DNA of 49,702 nucleotides from JAYZAP01 sp964645285 (GCA_964645285.1 CAZYDR010000012.1:1-49702); one strand, 5' to 3'. Positions 31,221 to 39,625 are shown, counted from the stretch's first letter. Translations and numbers: made by a program. The notes: a model not told the origin generated them from the sequence alone.

Positions 31221-32168
31221 ATGACAGCCATCGGCGTTGTCAGCAATCCGCACAGCCACCGCAACCTGAGCGACCTGGCGGCGGTGCGCGAGATCGTGGC
31301 CCAGCACCCGGGCGTCAGCCATGTGGAGCTTGAGCATATGTCGGCCCTGCCCACGGCCCTGGCCGACTTCGCCCGGCGCGACATCGAACTTGTGGTGGTC
31401 AATGGCGGTGACGGCACGGTTCAGGGGGTGATGACTGAATTACTCAATGGTCATGGCTTCGAGCGGACGCCGGACCTCGCTCTGCTGCCGGCCGGGCGGA
31501 CCAATTTGATTGCCCACGACATCGGCCTCAAGGGCCGGCCGGTGGACGGTCTCACCCGGTTGCTTACCGGTATGCCCCTGACGGCGATCGATCATTCGGT
31601 GCTGACGCTCCATCCCGGCGGTGGCGCGGCGGCGTTGCACGGCATGTTCTTCGGCACCGCCGCGTTCTATCGCGGCACCATGCTGGCCCGCGCCAAGTAT
31701 CACCCCAAGGGCGCCACCGGCCGCGCGGTGGTCGGGCTTTCCCTGGCGTCGAGCCTGCTCCGCGCCCTGATCCGCCGGGGCGGTGAGGACGGCATCTATC
31801 GCGGCGATGACATGACCCTGGCGGTCAATGACGGCGCCGGCCGGGCCGGCAGCTATCTCCTGGTCATGGCGACCACCCTGGATCGCCTAATTCTCGGCGT
31901 CAGGCCATTCTGGGGCGATGGTCCCGGAGCGGTGCGCCTGACCACCATCGACTTTCCGCCGGCCCGCCTGGCCCGCGCCCTGGTGCCCATGCTGCGGGGG
32001 CTGCCCAAACCGTGGATGGCAGCCGCCGGCTATGGCAGCCGCCGCGCCAGCCGGGTCACCATCCGTAGCGACTGCCCGATGATTCTGGACGGCCAGATCG
32101 TCCATCCGGACCCGGCCGAGCCGGCGGTTCTCGAAGCTGACCGCCGGCTGCGGTTCCTGCGTTGTTGA
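31221..32168 (+). CDS. Diacylglycerol/sphingosine-type lipid kinase, candidate ceramide kinase
   Basis: A 315-residue DAGK-catalytic-domain protein. The nucleotide motif VVVNGGDGTVQGVMTEL (GGDGT at about 61-65), LLPAGRTNLIAHDIG (usually GTxND) and C-terminal GYGSRRASRVTIRSDCPMILDGQIV are family marks. Members phosphorylate diacylglycerol, sphingoid bases or ceramide; Caulobacter CpgB is a member that makes ceramide-1-phosphate. Given the ceramide genes in the same window this is the favoured substrate. In GRTN the usual aspartate of GTxND is absent, which may reflect an altered substrate. Start ATG 31221; ATG 31197, overlapping lptG, is possible. Confidence 0.83.
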   Translation: MTAIGVVSNPHSHRNLSDLAAVREIVAQHPGVSHVELEHMSALPTALADFARRDIELVVVNGGDGTVQGVMTELLNGHGFERTPDLALLPAGRTNLIAHDIGLKGRPVDGLTRLLTGMPLTAIDHSVLTLHPGGGAAALHGMFFGTAAFYRGTMLARAKYHPKGATGRAVVGLSLASSLLRALIRRGGEDGIYRGDDMTLAVNDGAGRAGSYLLVMATTLDRLILGVRPFWGDGPGAVRLTTIDFPPARLARALVPMLRGLPKPWMAAAGYGSRRASRVTIRSDCPMILDGQIVHPDPAEPAVLEADRRLRFLRC

Positions 32169-32174
32169 GGCGCC

Positions 32175-33050
32175 ATGGCTGATCCCCGCCACGACCTGAT
32201 CGACATGCTGGCCCAGGAGGCCGCGGCCCCGGTGCAGCCGTGGGTGAGCGCCGCCGCCGAGGTGGTGCGTGCGCGCCATGGCGATGCGGTGCGGGCGCTG
32301 GTGTTCTACGGCTCCTGCCTGCGCGATGATGACCCCGACGGCCTGCTCGACTTCTATGTGCTGGTCGGGCGCTATGGCGACGCTTATGAAAACTGGTCTG
32401 CCGCCGCCGCCAACCGGTTGTTGCCGCCTAATGTATTTTACCTGGAAACGCCCTGGGAGGGCGCGGTAGTGCGGGTGAAATACGCGGTGATGAGCCTCGA
32501 CCAGTTCGCCGAAGGGGCCTTGCCCCGGACCCTGCAGCCGATGATTTGGGCCCGCTTCGCTCAGCCCGCGCGCCTGGTGTACAGCGCCGATGACGATGCG
32601 CGCCGTCTGGTCGCCGCGGCCCAGGCCGATGCGGTAACGACTCTGATGGCGGTGACCCGGCAGCTACTGCCGGGCGAAGCGCGGCCCGAGGCACTGTGGC
32701 CCCGCGCCTTTGTCGAGACCTACCGGGCAGAGCTGCGCCCCGAACCCCCCGGCCGGGCCGGGCAACTCTACGAGGCCGACCGCGCCCGCTATGACCGCCT
32801 GACACCCCTGGCGATGGCAGGCGATGGGGGGGCGCCATGGTGGCTGCGCCGAATGACGGGCAAGGCTTTGAACGTGGTGCGCCTGATCAAGGCGGCCTTC
32901 ACCTTCGACGGCGCGATGGACTATGTGCTGTGGAAGGTCGAGCGCCATTCGGGTATTGGCGTCACGGCGACGCCCTGGCAGCGCCGGCATCCGTTGCTGG
33001 CGGCGCCGGTTCTGGCCTGGCGGCTCTATCGTCTCGGTGTGTTTCGCTAG
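32175..33050 (+). CDS. Tam41-like nucleotidyltransferase, candidate CTP:ceramide-1-phosphate (or phosphatidate) cytidylyltransferase
   Basis: A 291-residue soluble protein. The N-terminal VRALVFYGSCLRDDDPDGLLDFYVLV (about 36-61) is a nucleotidyltransferase GS-x(n)-D-x-D site. NVFYLE, VRVKYAVMSLDQF and IWARFAQPARLVYSAD (about 88-140) follow the order seen in mitochondrial Tam41, the CDP-diacylglycerol synthase. That resemblance is by eye. It is the last gene after lptF, lptG and the lipid kinase, separated by 6 bp with a gagg ribosome site. The context suggests it activates the kinase product with CTP. Housekeeping CdsA is a different, membrane-embedded family, so this would be an extra enzyme. 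Confidence 0.65.
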   Translation: MADPRHDLIDMLAQEAAAPVQPWVSAAAEVVRARHGDAVRALVFYGSCLRDDDPDGLLDFYVLVGRYGDAYENWSAAAANRLLPPNVFYLETPWEGAVVRVKYAVMSLDQFAEGALPRTLQPMIWARFAQPARLVYSADDDARRLVAAAQADAVTTLMAVTRQLLPGEARPEALWPRAFVETYRAELRPEPPGRAGQLYEADRARYDRLTPLAMAGDGGAPWWLRRMTGKALNVVRLIKAAFTFDGAMDYVLWKVERHSGIGVTATPWQRRHPLLAAPVLAWRLYRLGVFR

Positions 33051-33086
33051 AATCTATTACGGCCACCTTTGCTCAGCAAAGATGGC

Positions 33087-33129
33087 CTGCGTTCAATCGT
33101 CATGCAGGCTCCCGCCGAACGGTCGGCGG
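33087..33129. repeat. Dispersed REP-like repeat, copy A
   Basis: This stretch matches the left arm of the element at 43585-43763 in about 37 of 42 positions (core GCAGGCTCCCGCC shared), with differences mainly C/T and A/G transitions. The internal hairpin is kept with compensating bases (CCGCCGAACGGTCGGCGG). It lies between the Tam41-like gene and DUF1127; the 202-bp spacer also holds the terminator at 33198-33235. Confidence 0.7.
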
Positions 33130-33197
33130 CCCCCCTTGGGGGCTGGGGACGTCAGTCCAACTCAACGCATTCGAAAATTGCCTGGTACCCATATGCA

Positions 33198-33235
33198 AAA
33201 ACGAACGGCGACCCCGAAGGGCCGCCGTCCGTTTT
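33198..33235 (-). terminator. Rho-independent terminator of the DUF1127 gene
   Basis: AAAACGAACGGC (33198-33209) and GCCGTCCGTTTT (33224-33235) form a 12-bp stem with one mismatch and a 14-nt loop. On the minus strand the stem is followed by a T-run (GTTTTTGC). It begins 18 nt after the DUF1127 stop. The T-run on the plus side could also stop transcription from the lptFG operon. Confidence 0.7.
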
Positions 33236-33252
33236 CGCTATGACCCGAAGGT

Positions 33253-33396
33253 TTAGCGGATGCGGCGGGCCGCCTCGGCGATGTTGCCGCGATCCAGGCC
33301 GATGTCGGCCAGCATGCGGTCGTCAAGCCGGTGCAATTGAGCGGCGGTGTTGCTGCGGCGGTGCCAGCGGCGGATCGTTTCGATGACGTTGAACAT
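33253..33396 (-). CDS. DUF1127 small protein
   Basis: A 47-residue basic protein whose C-terminal half is the DUF1127 domain: HRLDDRMLADIGLDRGNIAE. It starts at ATG 33396 with ggaga 7 nt upstream; upstream frame is unrelated. DUF1127 proteins in Alphaproteobacteria are RNA-binding-like and affect phosphate metabolism and small-RNA processing. Monocistronic, with its own terminator. Confidence 0.85.
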   Translation of the reverse strand: MFNVIETIRRWHRRSNTAAQLHRLDDRMLADIGLDRGNIAEAARRIR

Positions 33397-33661
33397 GGTC
33401 TTGTCTCCTATATCTCGTCTTCCGGATTGGCGCCCGGTGTTGCGATGATGGTTATTGCTGAAGAGCCGCAGGAAAGGCGTGGTATACGATCCCTCAGGCG
33501 CTTCATGTTGCGTTGCAGCAAATGTAGTTATTCCAGGGGCTTGGACAAGCGACAAGGCTGCACGCCAGTCATGCAATGAAAGCATAACTCTGCTAACATT
33601 TTGTAAACGATTGCCATTAAAAAAATTGTGGGAGCGTTATGCCTGGTAGCGGAATAAAGCC

Positions 33662-34642
33662 ATGAACGGGTCAATCGACCGACGCTTGTCGGTGGCGCCG
33701 ATGATGGAGCGTACCGATCGCCATTGCCGCTATTTCCTGCGTCTGATCGCGCCGCGGGCATTGCTCTATTCCGAGATGATTACCACCCCGGCAATCATTC
33801 ACGGCGTCCGCGACCGCTTGCTCGGGTTCGACCCGGCCGAGCATCCGTTGGCGCTGCAGCTTGGCGGCGGTGATCCGGCCGAACTGGCGATCTGCGCCGA
33901 GATTGCCGAGGACTGGGGCTACGACGAAATCAACCTCAACGTCGGCTGCCCGTCGAGCCGGGTGAAGTCGGGCCGGTTCGGCGCTTGCCTCATGGCTGAT
34001 CCTGATCTGGTGGGGCGCTGCGTCACGGCCATGGCGGCGGCGACCTGCCTGCCGGTCACGGTCAAGTGCCGCACCGGCATCGACAGCCGCAATGGCTATG
34101 ACAACCTCAAGCACTTCGTCGCCACGGTAGCCGGGGCCGGCTGCGGCACGGTCATCGTTCATGCCCGTAACGCCATTCTCGACGGCCTCGATCCCAAGCA
34201 GAACCGCGAGATACCGCCTCTGCAATACGACCTGGTCTATCGCCTCAAGGACGACTTTCCCGATCTCGAGATTATCCTCAACGGCGGCATCACCAGTCTG
34301 GCGACGGTCCATGAGGCCATGGCCCGCCTCGACGGTGTGATGATCGGCCGCGAAGCCTACGGCAATCCGTGGTTCCTGGCCGAGATCGAGCAATCGCTGT
34401 GGGGCGATGTTGGGTCCGCCATCAGCCGCCGTGCGGTGATCGACGGTTTTGTCCAATACGCCCGGCGCCAACACCAGGACGGGGTACCGCTCCATCGCAT
34501 GACCCGCCATATCTTCGGTCTCTACCAGCATCGCCCCGGCGCCCGCGCCTGGCGCCGTCACCTGGGCCAGAACGCCCACCGCCCCGACATCGACGCCGGG
34601 CTTATTGCCGACGCCGCCGCTTTGGTCGATCAGCCAAGATAA
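33662..34642 (+). CDS. dusA: tRNA-dihydrouridine(20/20a) synthase
   Basis: A 326-residue flavoenzyme that reduces uridine 20/20a in the tRNA D-loop with NADPH. The TIM barrel shows SVAPMMERTDRHCRYFLRL (about 10-28), LQLGGGDPAELA, the catalytic-cysteine segment EINLNVGCPSSRVKSGRFGACLM, VKCRTGID, VHARNAIL and NGGI, then DGVMIGREAYGNPW. The MMERTDRHCR and R-NAxL features mark the DusA branch. It is preceded by a 265-bp spacer and converges on hpnA with 12 bp between stops. Confidence 0.93.
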   Translation: MNGSIDRRLSVAPMMERTDRHCRYFLRLIAPRALLYSEMITTPAIIHGVRDRLLGFDPAEHPLALQLGGGDPAELAICAEIAEDWGYDEINLNVGCPSSRVKSGRFGACLMADPDLVGRCVTAMAAATCLPVTVKCRTGIDSRNGYDNLKHFVATVAGAGCGTVIVHARNAILDGLDPKQNREIPPLQYDLVYRLKDDFPDLEIILNGGITSLATVHEAMARLDGVMIGREAYGNPWFLAEIEQSLWGDVGSAISRRAVIDGFVQYARRQHQDGVPLHRMTRHIFGLYQHRPGARAWRRHLGQNAHRPDIDAGLIADAAALVDQPR

Positions 34643-34654
34643 TCTTGGGGTCGA

Positions 34655-35644
34655 TCAGTCGAGATAGCCGTTGCCCTGAAACCAGGCGATGGCGTCGGCC
34701 AGGGCCTCAGCCGCCGGCCGGTGTTTGTAGCCCAGTGCCGCCTCCGCCTTGGCTGATGTGAAAAACATCTTCTTCTTGGCCATGCGCAGGCCGTCCACCG
34801 TGGCGAAGGGCTCAGTGCCGCTGAGCCGGGCCCAGGCTTCGGCGGCCACGGCCAGGGGCATGATCAGGTTGTGGGCCAGGCGTATGCGGGGCGGCCGGCC
34901 GCCGATAATTCGCGCGACCGCGCCGAGAATGGCCTCAAGGGTCATGTCGGCGCCGCCGAGCACATAGCGCTCGCCGACCACGCCATGGTCGAAGGCCAGC
35001 AGATGACCATCGGCCACGTCGTCCACATGGACTAGGTTGAGGCCGGTGTCCACATAGGCGGGCATGCGCCCGGCCGCCGCCTCGACGATCATCCGCCCGG
35101 TCGGGGTCGGCTTGACGTCGCGCGGCCCCACCGGGGTCGACGGGTTGACGATGACCACCGGGACGCCGTGATCCCGGATCAGACCCTGCACCGCCTCCTC
35201 GGCAAGAAACTTGGATCGCTTGTAGTGGCCGATCATATGGCCCAGCGCCACCGGGGTGTCTTCGTCAGCCGGTGCGCCGTCCTGGTTGAGTCCCAGGGTG
35301 GCGACGCTGGAGGTATAGACCATGCGCTCGACCCCGGCGGCCATGGCGGCCTCGATCAGGGCGCGGCTGCCGTCCACATTGACCGCGTAGATGGTTTCCG
35401 GGTCGGGCACCCACAGGCGATAGTCGGCGGCCACATGGAAAAGCGCATCACAGCCCTTGAGGGCCGCCGCCAGGGAGGCCGGGTCGCGCAAGTCGCCGGC
35501 CACCGTCTCCATGGCGAGGCCCTGGAGATTACGCCGGTCGCTGGCCGGCCGCGCCAGAGCGCGCACGTCATGGCCGGCGGCGATCAGCTTTCGCGCCACC
35601 GCCGAGCCGACAAAGCCGGTCGCTCCCGTCACAAGTGCCTTCAT
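34655..35644 (-). CDS. hpnA: Hopanoid-associated sugar epimerase HpnA
   Basis: A 329-residue extended SDR. Features are VTGATGFVGSAVARKLIAAGHDVRALARPASDRRNL (4-39), DLRDPASL, HVAADYRLWVPDPE, YTSSVATLG, the catalytic YKRSK (usual YxxxK), VNPSTPVGPRDVKPTPTGRMI and YVDTGLNLVHVDDVADGH. HVAADYRLW and PTPTGR are typical of HpnA, found in hopanoid loci, where an acyl or sugar group is processed for extended hopanoids. No squalene-hopene cyclase is in this window, so it is separate from other hpn genes. Hopanoids and sphingolipids both order outer membranes, which fits the region. Confidence 0.9.
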   Translation of the reverse strand: MKALVTGATGFVGSAVARKLIAAGHDVRALARPASDRRNLQGLAMETVAGDLRDPASLAAALKGCDALFHVAADYRLWVPDPETIYAVNVDGSRALIEAAMAAGVERMVYTSSVATLGLNQDGAPADEDTPVALGHMIGHYKRSKFLAEEAVQGLIRDHGVPVVIVNPSTPVGPRDVKPTPTGRMIVEAAAGRMPAYVDTGLNLVHVDDVADGHLLAFDHGVVGERYVLGGADMTLEAILGAVARIIGGRPPRIRLAHNLIMPLAVAAEAWARLSGTEPFATVDGLRMAKKKMFFTSAKAEAALGYKHRPAAEALADAIAWFQGNGYLD

Positions 35645-35721
35645 GGCTTGGTTCGCGCCCTGAAAATGTTTCTCTAGTTAGCAGGGTTATATCAAGGTTC
35701 AGTGATATACACTCCCTCGCC

Positions 35722-36029
35722 ATGAGCGTACCAGATCAGCCGACAAAGACCGATCCGCGGATCCCTCAGGCTCGGAAACTGTTCGAAGCCGGCATCGCCC
35801 ATTATAATGCGGGCCGCCTGGCAAGGCGCAGCAGGCCTACCGTGGCGCCCTCAAGGTGATGCCTGGTCACCCCCGGGCGCTGCACCTGTTGGGGGTGATC
35901 GCCCACAAGACAGGGCGGCCCGGCGTAGCGGCCAAGAAGATCTCGGAGCGCGGCCCGTCCATCTTCGAGGACGAAGCCCCGGCGCGGGCTTTTGAGACGT
36001 TTCTTGGGGGGATTTGTCCGGCCGATTAA
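35722..36029 (+). pseudogene. TPR protein, frameshifted and truncated
   Basis: From ATG 35722 the frame reads KLFEAGIAHYNAGRLA, half a tetratricopeptide repeat, then leaves the frame near 35820. One extra G there (within ctggcaagg) would continue KAQQAYRGALKVMPGHPRALHLLGVIAHKTGR, a classical TPR. The frame then runs to TAA at 36027-36029 with a non-TPR tail. Intact relatives in this class often carry many TPRs plus a sulfotransferase domain; here only two repeats remain. Sequencing error is possible for the shift, but the short length and the neighbouring sulfotransferase remnant point to decay. Confidence 0.65.
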
Positions 36030-36292
36030 GGGTTGCGGTTCTCGTGTACGACCAGCGTTTCAGGGTCGGCGAACCCGCAGAACTCGAGAATTTCCTGTTT
36101 TCCCGCCGGATCGTTCAACATCGCCATATCGAAAATGCGCAATTGTGAATGGCGCGCCGTCGGTGGAAAATTCGGCAATGATCTGGGCGACATAACTGAG
36201 GTAATAGAACCTGATCTCGCCCATGGCCGTCACTGCCGGCATCTGTTGCAGACGCCGCAGCGGCCCGAGCCAAGCCCGATGATTATCGACAT
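36026..36292 (-). pseudogene. Sulfotransferase gene remnant
   Basis: Three short pieces in different frames on the minus strand fit one family in order: a PAPS-loop start MSIIIGLGSGRCGV (from 36292), a middle AMGEIRFYYLSYVAQIIAEF, and an end LNDPAGKQEILEFCGFADPE before TAA at 36028. Segments between them, including the catalytic region, are missing. The match is by motif memory, so moderate confidence. It is tail-to-tail with the broken TPR gene. The rest of the 403-bp gap to 36432 contains no gene I can recognise. Confidence 0.5.
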
Positions 36293-36432
36293 GCTACGTC
36301 CCCTGCGGCCCGGTCAGCGCTCGAAATCGACTACGAATTCTCGGATCTGGCCGACGTTCGATGGTTGACCCTTGATCGGGATGTGCCCCTGGTTAGTCAC
36401 CGTATAGTGCGCGGTGTTCAGGCCGCGTTGGT

Positions 36433-38442
36433 TCAGGCGTCGGCCTCGCCCAGGCGCGGGCGGCCGAGCGCGGTGGCGATGATTTCGCTTTCGATAAACA
36501 CCTGGGTGCCGTCCTTGCCCTTGGCGATGGTGTCGTTGCGTTCGACCTCGACCCGGACCTCGACGGCGCCGGCGTCGCGGGCATGGGCTTCGGCCAGGAT
36601 GCGGGCCTCGTGCTCGGCGGCCTCGGCGGCCTGTTCCAGATTGGCGAATTCCTGGATGCCGCTGGGCGCGTGCACGCGATAGCGCATTTCGTCGGGGGCG
36701 GTAATCAGGGTCTTGACGGTCTGGGTGACGCCGCCGGCGACTGCGCCCACGGCGTTGGAGACTTCCGCGTGGGTTGGCACCACCTGGCGGGTGTTGAGCC
36801 GCTCCGCTACCGCCGGATAATAGGTCGCCGCCGGCGCACCGATGGCGACCAGGGGGCGGCGCAAGGTCAGGGCGAAGTCAAGGAACCCGCCGTCGTCATC
36901 TTCGCGATGGGCCAGGGCTTGGGCCATGAAGTGGCGGCCCAGGCCATCTTCGGTGGCGGTCTTGGTGTCGTCACCTTCAGCCAGAGCGGTGGCGACGATG
37001 GCCTCGCCCGAGCGGGTCACCACCCCTTCCATGACCCGGGCGGCGAAGGCTTCGATTTCGGCGTCCGGCGCAATGCCGTAATCGGCGGCCCGGCGCGCCC
37101 ACAGGCCGGCGGCGAGACGCGCCGCCTCGCTCGACCAGCTGTCATGATGGCCCAGCACGTGGGATGCATCGCTGGGGGTAAAACCGGCGGTGACCGCCAG
37201 GCCGAGCTTGACCAGGCGTTTGAGCGAGCGTTCCGGATGGTCGCTGGCGAACAGTTTCTCGAAGGCTACCGGGCCGTCGCCGAGAGCGTCCCACAGCCGC
37301 TTTTCGGTGGCGGTAAGATTAGCCCGGCCGCCATCGAGATTGCGCAGGCGCAGGGCGAAGCGGCCGTCGTTGTCATGGGCCGGCTCGCGGGCCGCCTGGG
37401 CGTGCAGGCGCTCGATGATGCCCGAATGTTCATGGGCCAGCAGGCTGATGGGCACCACCCGTTGGGGGCCGATGGCCAGGGCCGGGCCGGCGTCGAACCA
37501 GACTTCGCTGTCGCCGCCGAGGCCGACCGTGTGGGCCGATACCGCTTCGACCATGGTGCGCCAGCCACCGACCGTGGCGCCCTCGACGTTGAGCACCGGG
37601 CGGCCGCCCTTGAGCAAGGCGATGTCCGTGGTGGTGCCGCCCATGTCGACCACGAAAACGTCGTTCTCGCCGGACAGATGATGAGCCCCGACGACGCTGG
37701 CCGCCGGGCCCGACAGAATAGTTTCCACGGGACGCGCCAGGGCGGTGTCTTCGCTGACCAGAGAGCCGTCGCCCTTGACCACCATGAGCGGCGCCTTGAT
37801 GGCCTTCTCGGCCATGATGCCGTGGACCGCGTGGATGAGTTGTTGGATGACTGGGATGAGCCGGGCGTTGAGCACCGCGGTGAGGGCCCGGCGCGGCGCA
37901 TCAAGGCGCCATGACAGGTCGTGGCCGCAGCTTACCGGCTTGCCCGTCAGCTCATGGACCAGGTCGCGCACCGCCTGCTCGTGGGCCGGGTTGCGCACGG
38001 CGAAGTAGCCGGCCACCGCGAAGGCGTCCACATTGTCGGCATGGGCCTCGATGGCGGCCCGGGCGGCGCCCAGGTCGAGCTCCGTCTGCTCGTCGCCCGA
38101 CGGTGAGTGGCCGCCGTCGATGAAGGCCACCGGGTCGCCGTCCAGCGCCTTGCGCAGATCGGCCCGGTCCAAAGCCTCGGGGCCATGGCCGATCATCAGC
38201 AGGCAGACCGGGCTGCCCTGACCCTCGACGATGGCGTTGGTCGCCAGGGTGGTCGATAGCGACACCAGGCGGATGTCCGGATGGTCATCCCCGAGCACGC
38301 CTTCGGCGGCGCCGCGTACGCCGATGGCCAAGTCATGCTTGGTGGTCAGCGACTTGGCCGAGCGGATGACACCCTTGTCGGTGTCGAAGAGGGCGGCGTC
38401 CGTATAGGTGCCGCCGGTGTCGATACCCAGAAGCGTTGGCAA
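36433..38442 (-). CDS. Hydantoinase/oxoprolinase HyuA-type protein, full length
   Basis: A 669-residue HyuA-family protein. ATP-site elements are GIDTGGTYTDAALFD (5-19), VSLSTTLATNAIVEGQG, VKGDGSLVS, LSGPAASVVGAHHL, VFVVDMGGTTTDIALL and the hinge VGLGGDSEV; LNTRQVVPTHAEVSNAVGAVAG lies near the C-terminus, with a beta-rich tail. It differs clearly from the 510-residue homologue at 3056-4588 and is of the usual family length. No HyuB gene adjoins it. TTG at 38442 is the only start compatible with the family N-terminus; a gagac-like site precedes it. Substrate unknown. A thioesterase gene lies 92 bp upstream on the same strand. Confidence 0.85.
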   Translation of the reverse strand: MPTLLGIDTGGTYTDAALFDTDKGVIRSAKSLTTKHDLAIGVRGAAEGVLGDDHPDIRLVSLSTTLATNAIVEGQGSPVCLLMIGHGPEALDRADLRKALDGDPVAFIDGGHSPSGDEQTELDLGAARAAIEAHADNVDAFAVAGYFAVRNPAHEQAVRDLVHELTGKPVSCGHDLSWRLDAPRRALTAVLNARLIPVIQQLIHAVHGIMAEKAIKAPLMVVKGDGSLVSEDTALARPVETILSGPAASVVGAHHLSGENDVFVVDMGGTTTDIALLKGGRPVLNVEGATVGGWRTMVEAVSAHTVGLGGDSEVWFDAGPALAIGPQRVVPISLLAHEHSGIIERLHAQAAREPAHDNDGRFALRLRNLDGGRANLTATEKRLWDALGDGPVAFEKLFASDHPERSLKRLVKLGLAVTAGFTPSDASHVLGHHDSWSSEAARLAAGLWARRAADYGIAPDAEIEAFAARVMEGVVTRSGEAIVATALAEGDDTKTATEDGLGRHFMAQALAHREDDDGGFLDFALTLRRPLVAIGAPAATYYPAVAERLNTRQVVPTHAEVSNAVGAVAGGVTQTVKTLITAPDEMRYRVHAPSGIQEFANLEQAAEAAEHEARILAEAHARDAGAVEVRVEVERNDTIAKGKDGTQVFIESEIIATALGRPRLGEADA

Positions 38443-38534
38443 ATCAGTGTCTCGCGGTGAGTGAAAGCGGTTATGTGCGCGTTACAAAACCACTGGATTT
38501 CACTTGACGCAATTGGAATCGTTCGCCCTCGGGA

Positions 38535-38963
38535 TCAATCTTCGAACGAGACTATGAAGCTTTCCAGAACGCCACGCTTGTCATCGGGGATCGGGGCCGA
38601 GGCGCGGGCTTCGAGATCGAAGTAGACGGTGACTTTTTCCGACGTGGCCGAGACCTCGCCGGTCTCCACGTCGCTCATGATGTGACGCGCGATGATCGAC
38701 GACTTGCCAACCCGTATGAGGCCGCTTTCAACGATGATCCGGGCGCTGACCGGGACCTCGGCCTTGTACTCCAGGGTGTCCTTGACGTCGGCGAAGCCGC
38801 AATTGTTGCTGTCGAGATAGGTCCGAGTGAAGCCCATGGCCGTCAGGTGGTGCCAGAACGCGGCGTCGAAACAGCCGACATATTCCTTGGTATTCATGTG
38901 GCCCTGGTGGTCACATTGCCAAGGGTAGACCACCCCGCGATAGGTTTCGATCAATCCGCTCAT
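38535..38963 (-). CDS. Hotdog-fold acyl-CoA thioesterase (4HBT family)
   Basis: A 142-residue single hotdog-domain protein. The catalytic-site segment WQCDHQGHMNTKEYVGCFDAA (about 15-35) has the Asp-x-x-GHxN pattern of 4-hydroxybenzoyl-CoA thioesterase-type enzymes; SARIIVESGLIRVGKSSIIA and VETGEVSATSEKVTVYFD form the central strands. It hydrolyses an unknown acyl-CoA. It starts at ATG 38963 with ggaga upstream and may be transcribed together with the HyuA-type gene (92 bp downstream). Confidence 0.83.
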   Translation of the reverse strand: MSGLIETYRGVVYPWQCDHQGHMNTKEYVGCFDAAFWHHLTAMGFTRTYLDSNNCGFADVKDTLEYKAEVPVSARIIVESGLIRVGKSSIIARHIMSDVETGEVSATSEKVTVYFDLEARASAPIPDDKRGVLESFIVSFED

Positions 38964-39087
38964 GACGTTTCGCTCTCCACTGTGTTGTCTGCTTGGCCCA
39001 CAGCATGCGGGGTGCCTCGCCCGAGGTCAACGGATGGGCTAAGTTATTACCATCGGTTATGAAGAATGACCGATGGGCGTGCTTTGT

Positions 39088-39204
39088 CCAAAACGCGTTC
39101 AAGCGACACGCGGGCTGGCGTCACGCAGGCTCCCGCCAAACGGTTGGCGACGCGCGTTGGCGCTTGCCAGCGGCCATTGTTGGGTGACTCATAATGGTCG
39201 CTGG
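39088..39204. repeat. Dispersed REP/MITE-like repeat, copy B, with hairpin
   Basis: Positions 39121-39151 share 30 nearly identical bases with the element at 43585-43763 (ACGCAGGCTCCCGCCAAACG and onward), including the CGCCAA-acgg-TTGGCG hairpin. A degenerate second copy of the arm precedes it (39092-39115). A further hairpin follows: CCAGCGGCCATT (39167-39178) with AATGGTCGCTGG (39193-39204), 11 of 12 paired. The hairpin ends 34 nt before the ectoine synthase start, inside its likely leader, so an effect on expression is possible. Confidence 0.75.
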
Positions 39205-39238
39205 TATGACCTATTACTTTACCCGAGGAGGACCGATC

Positions 39239-39625
39239 ATGATCGTGAAGACCAAACAGGACATCGAGGGCGGCAAGGGCGACACCATATTGTCCGGCGG
39301 CAATTCCCATGTGCTGCGTTACCTGCTGCGCGAGGATGGCCTCGGCTTCACCGTGTCGGACATCACCGTTGGGCCCGGTGGCAATAAGATCCTGCACTAC
39401 AAGAACCATATCGAAGCCAACCTGGTAATCGAGGGCGAGGGCACGGTCGAGGACATGGCCACCGGCGAGGTTCATGACTTGCAGCCGGGCACCATTTATG
39501 TGCTCGACAAGCATGACAAGCACCGCCTCAACGCCATTACGCCCCTGCGTGTGATCTGTGTCTTCACCCCGCCCCTGGTTGGCGGCGAGACCCACGACGA
39601 GGACGGCTCTTACCCGCTGCTTTAG
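39239..39625 (+). CDS. ectC: L-ectoine synthase (EctC), without ectA or ectB
   Basis: A 128-residue cupin. It follows EctC from end to end: MIVKTKQDIEGGKGD, LLREDGLGFTVSDITVGPG, HYKNHIEANLVIEGEGTVED, GTIYVLDKHDKHRLNA, CVFTPPLVGGETHDEDGSYP. The iron-site residues expected in EctC (Glu of HIEA, Tyr of IYVLD, His of DKH) are all present. EctC cyclises N-gamma-acetyl-diaminobutyrate to ectoine; ectA and ectB, usually in the same operon, are absent from the window. Such orphan EctC proteins are known in other bacteria. ATG at 39239 has gaggaggacc upstream. It may be transcribed with the following two genes. Confidence 0.88.
   Translation: MIVKTKQDIEGGKGDTILSGGNSHVLRYLLREDGLGFTVSDITVGPGGNKILHYKNHIEANLVIEGEGTVEDMATGEVHDLQPGTIYVLDKHDKHRLNAITPLRVICVFTPPLVGGETHDEDGSYPLL

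Noticed and set aside
33068..33080. TTTGCTCAGCAAA palindrome after the Tam41-like gene as a terminator
   Set aside because: The 6-bp AT-rich stem lacks a following T-run; too weak to call.
36300..36432. Short minus-strand frame (about 30 codons, HYTVTNQGHIPIKGQPSNVG) after the HyuA gene
   Set aside because: No usable start and no family recognised; may be another relic, but unsupported.
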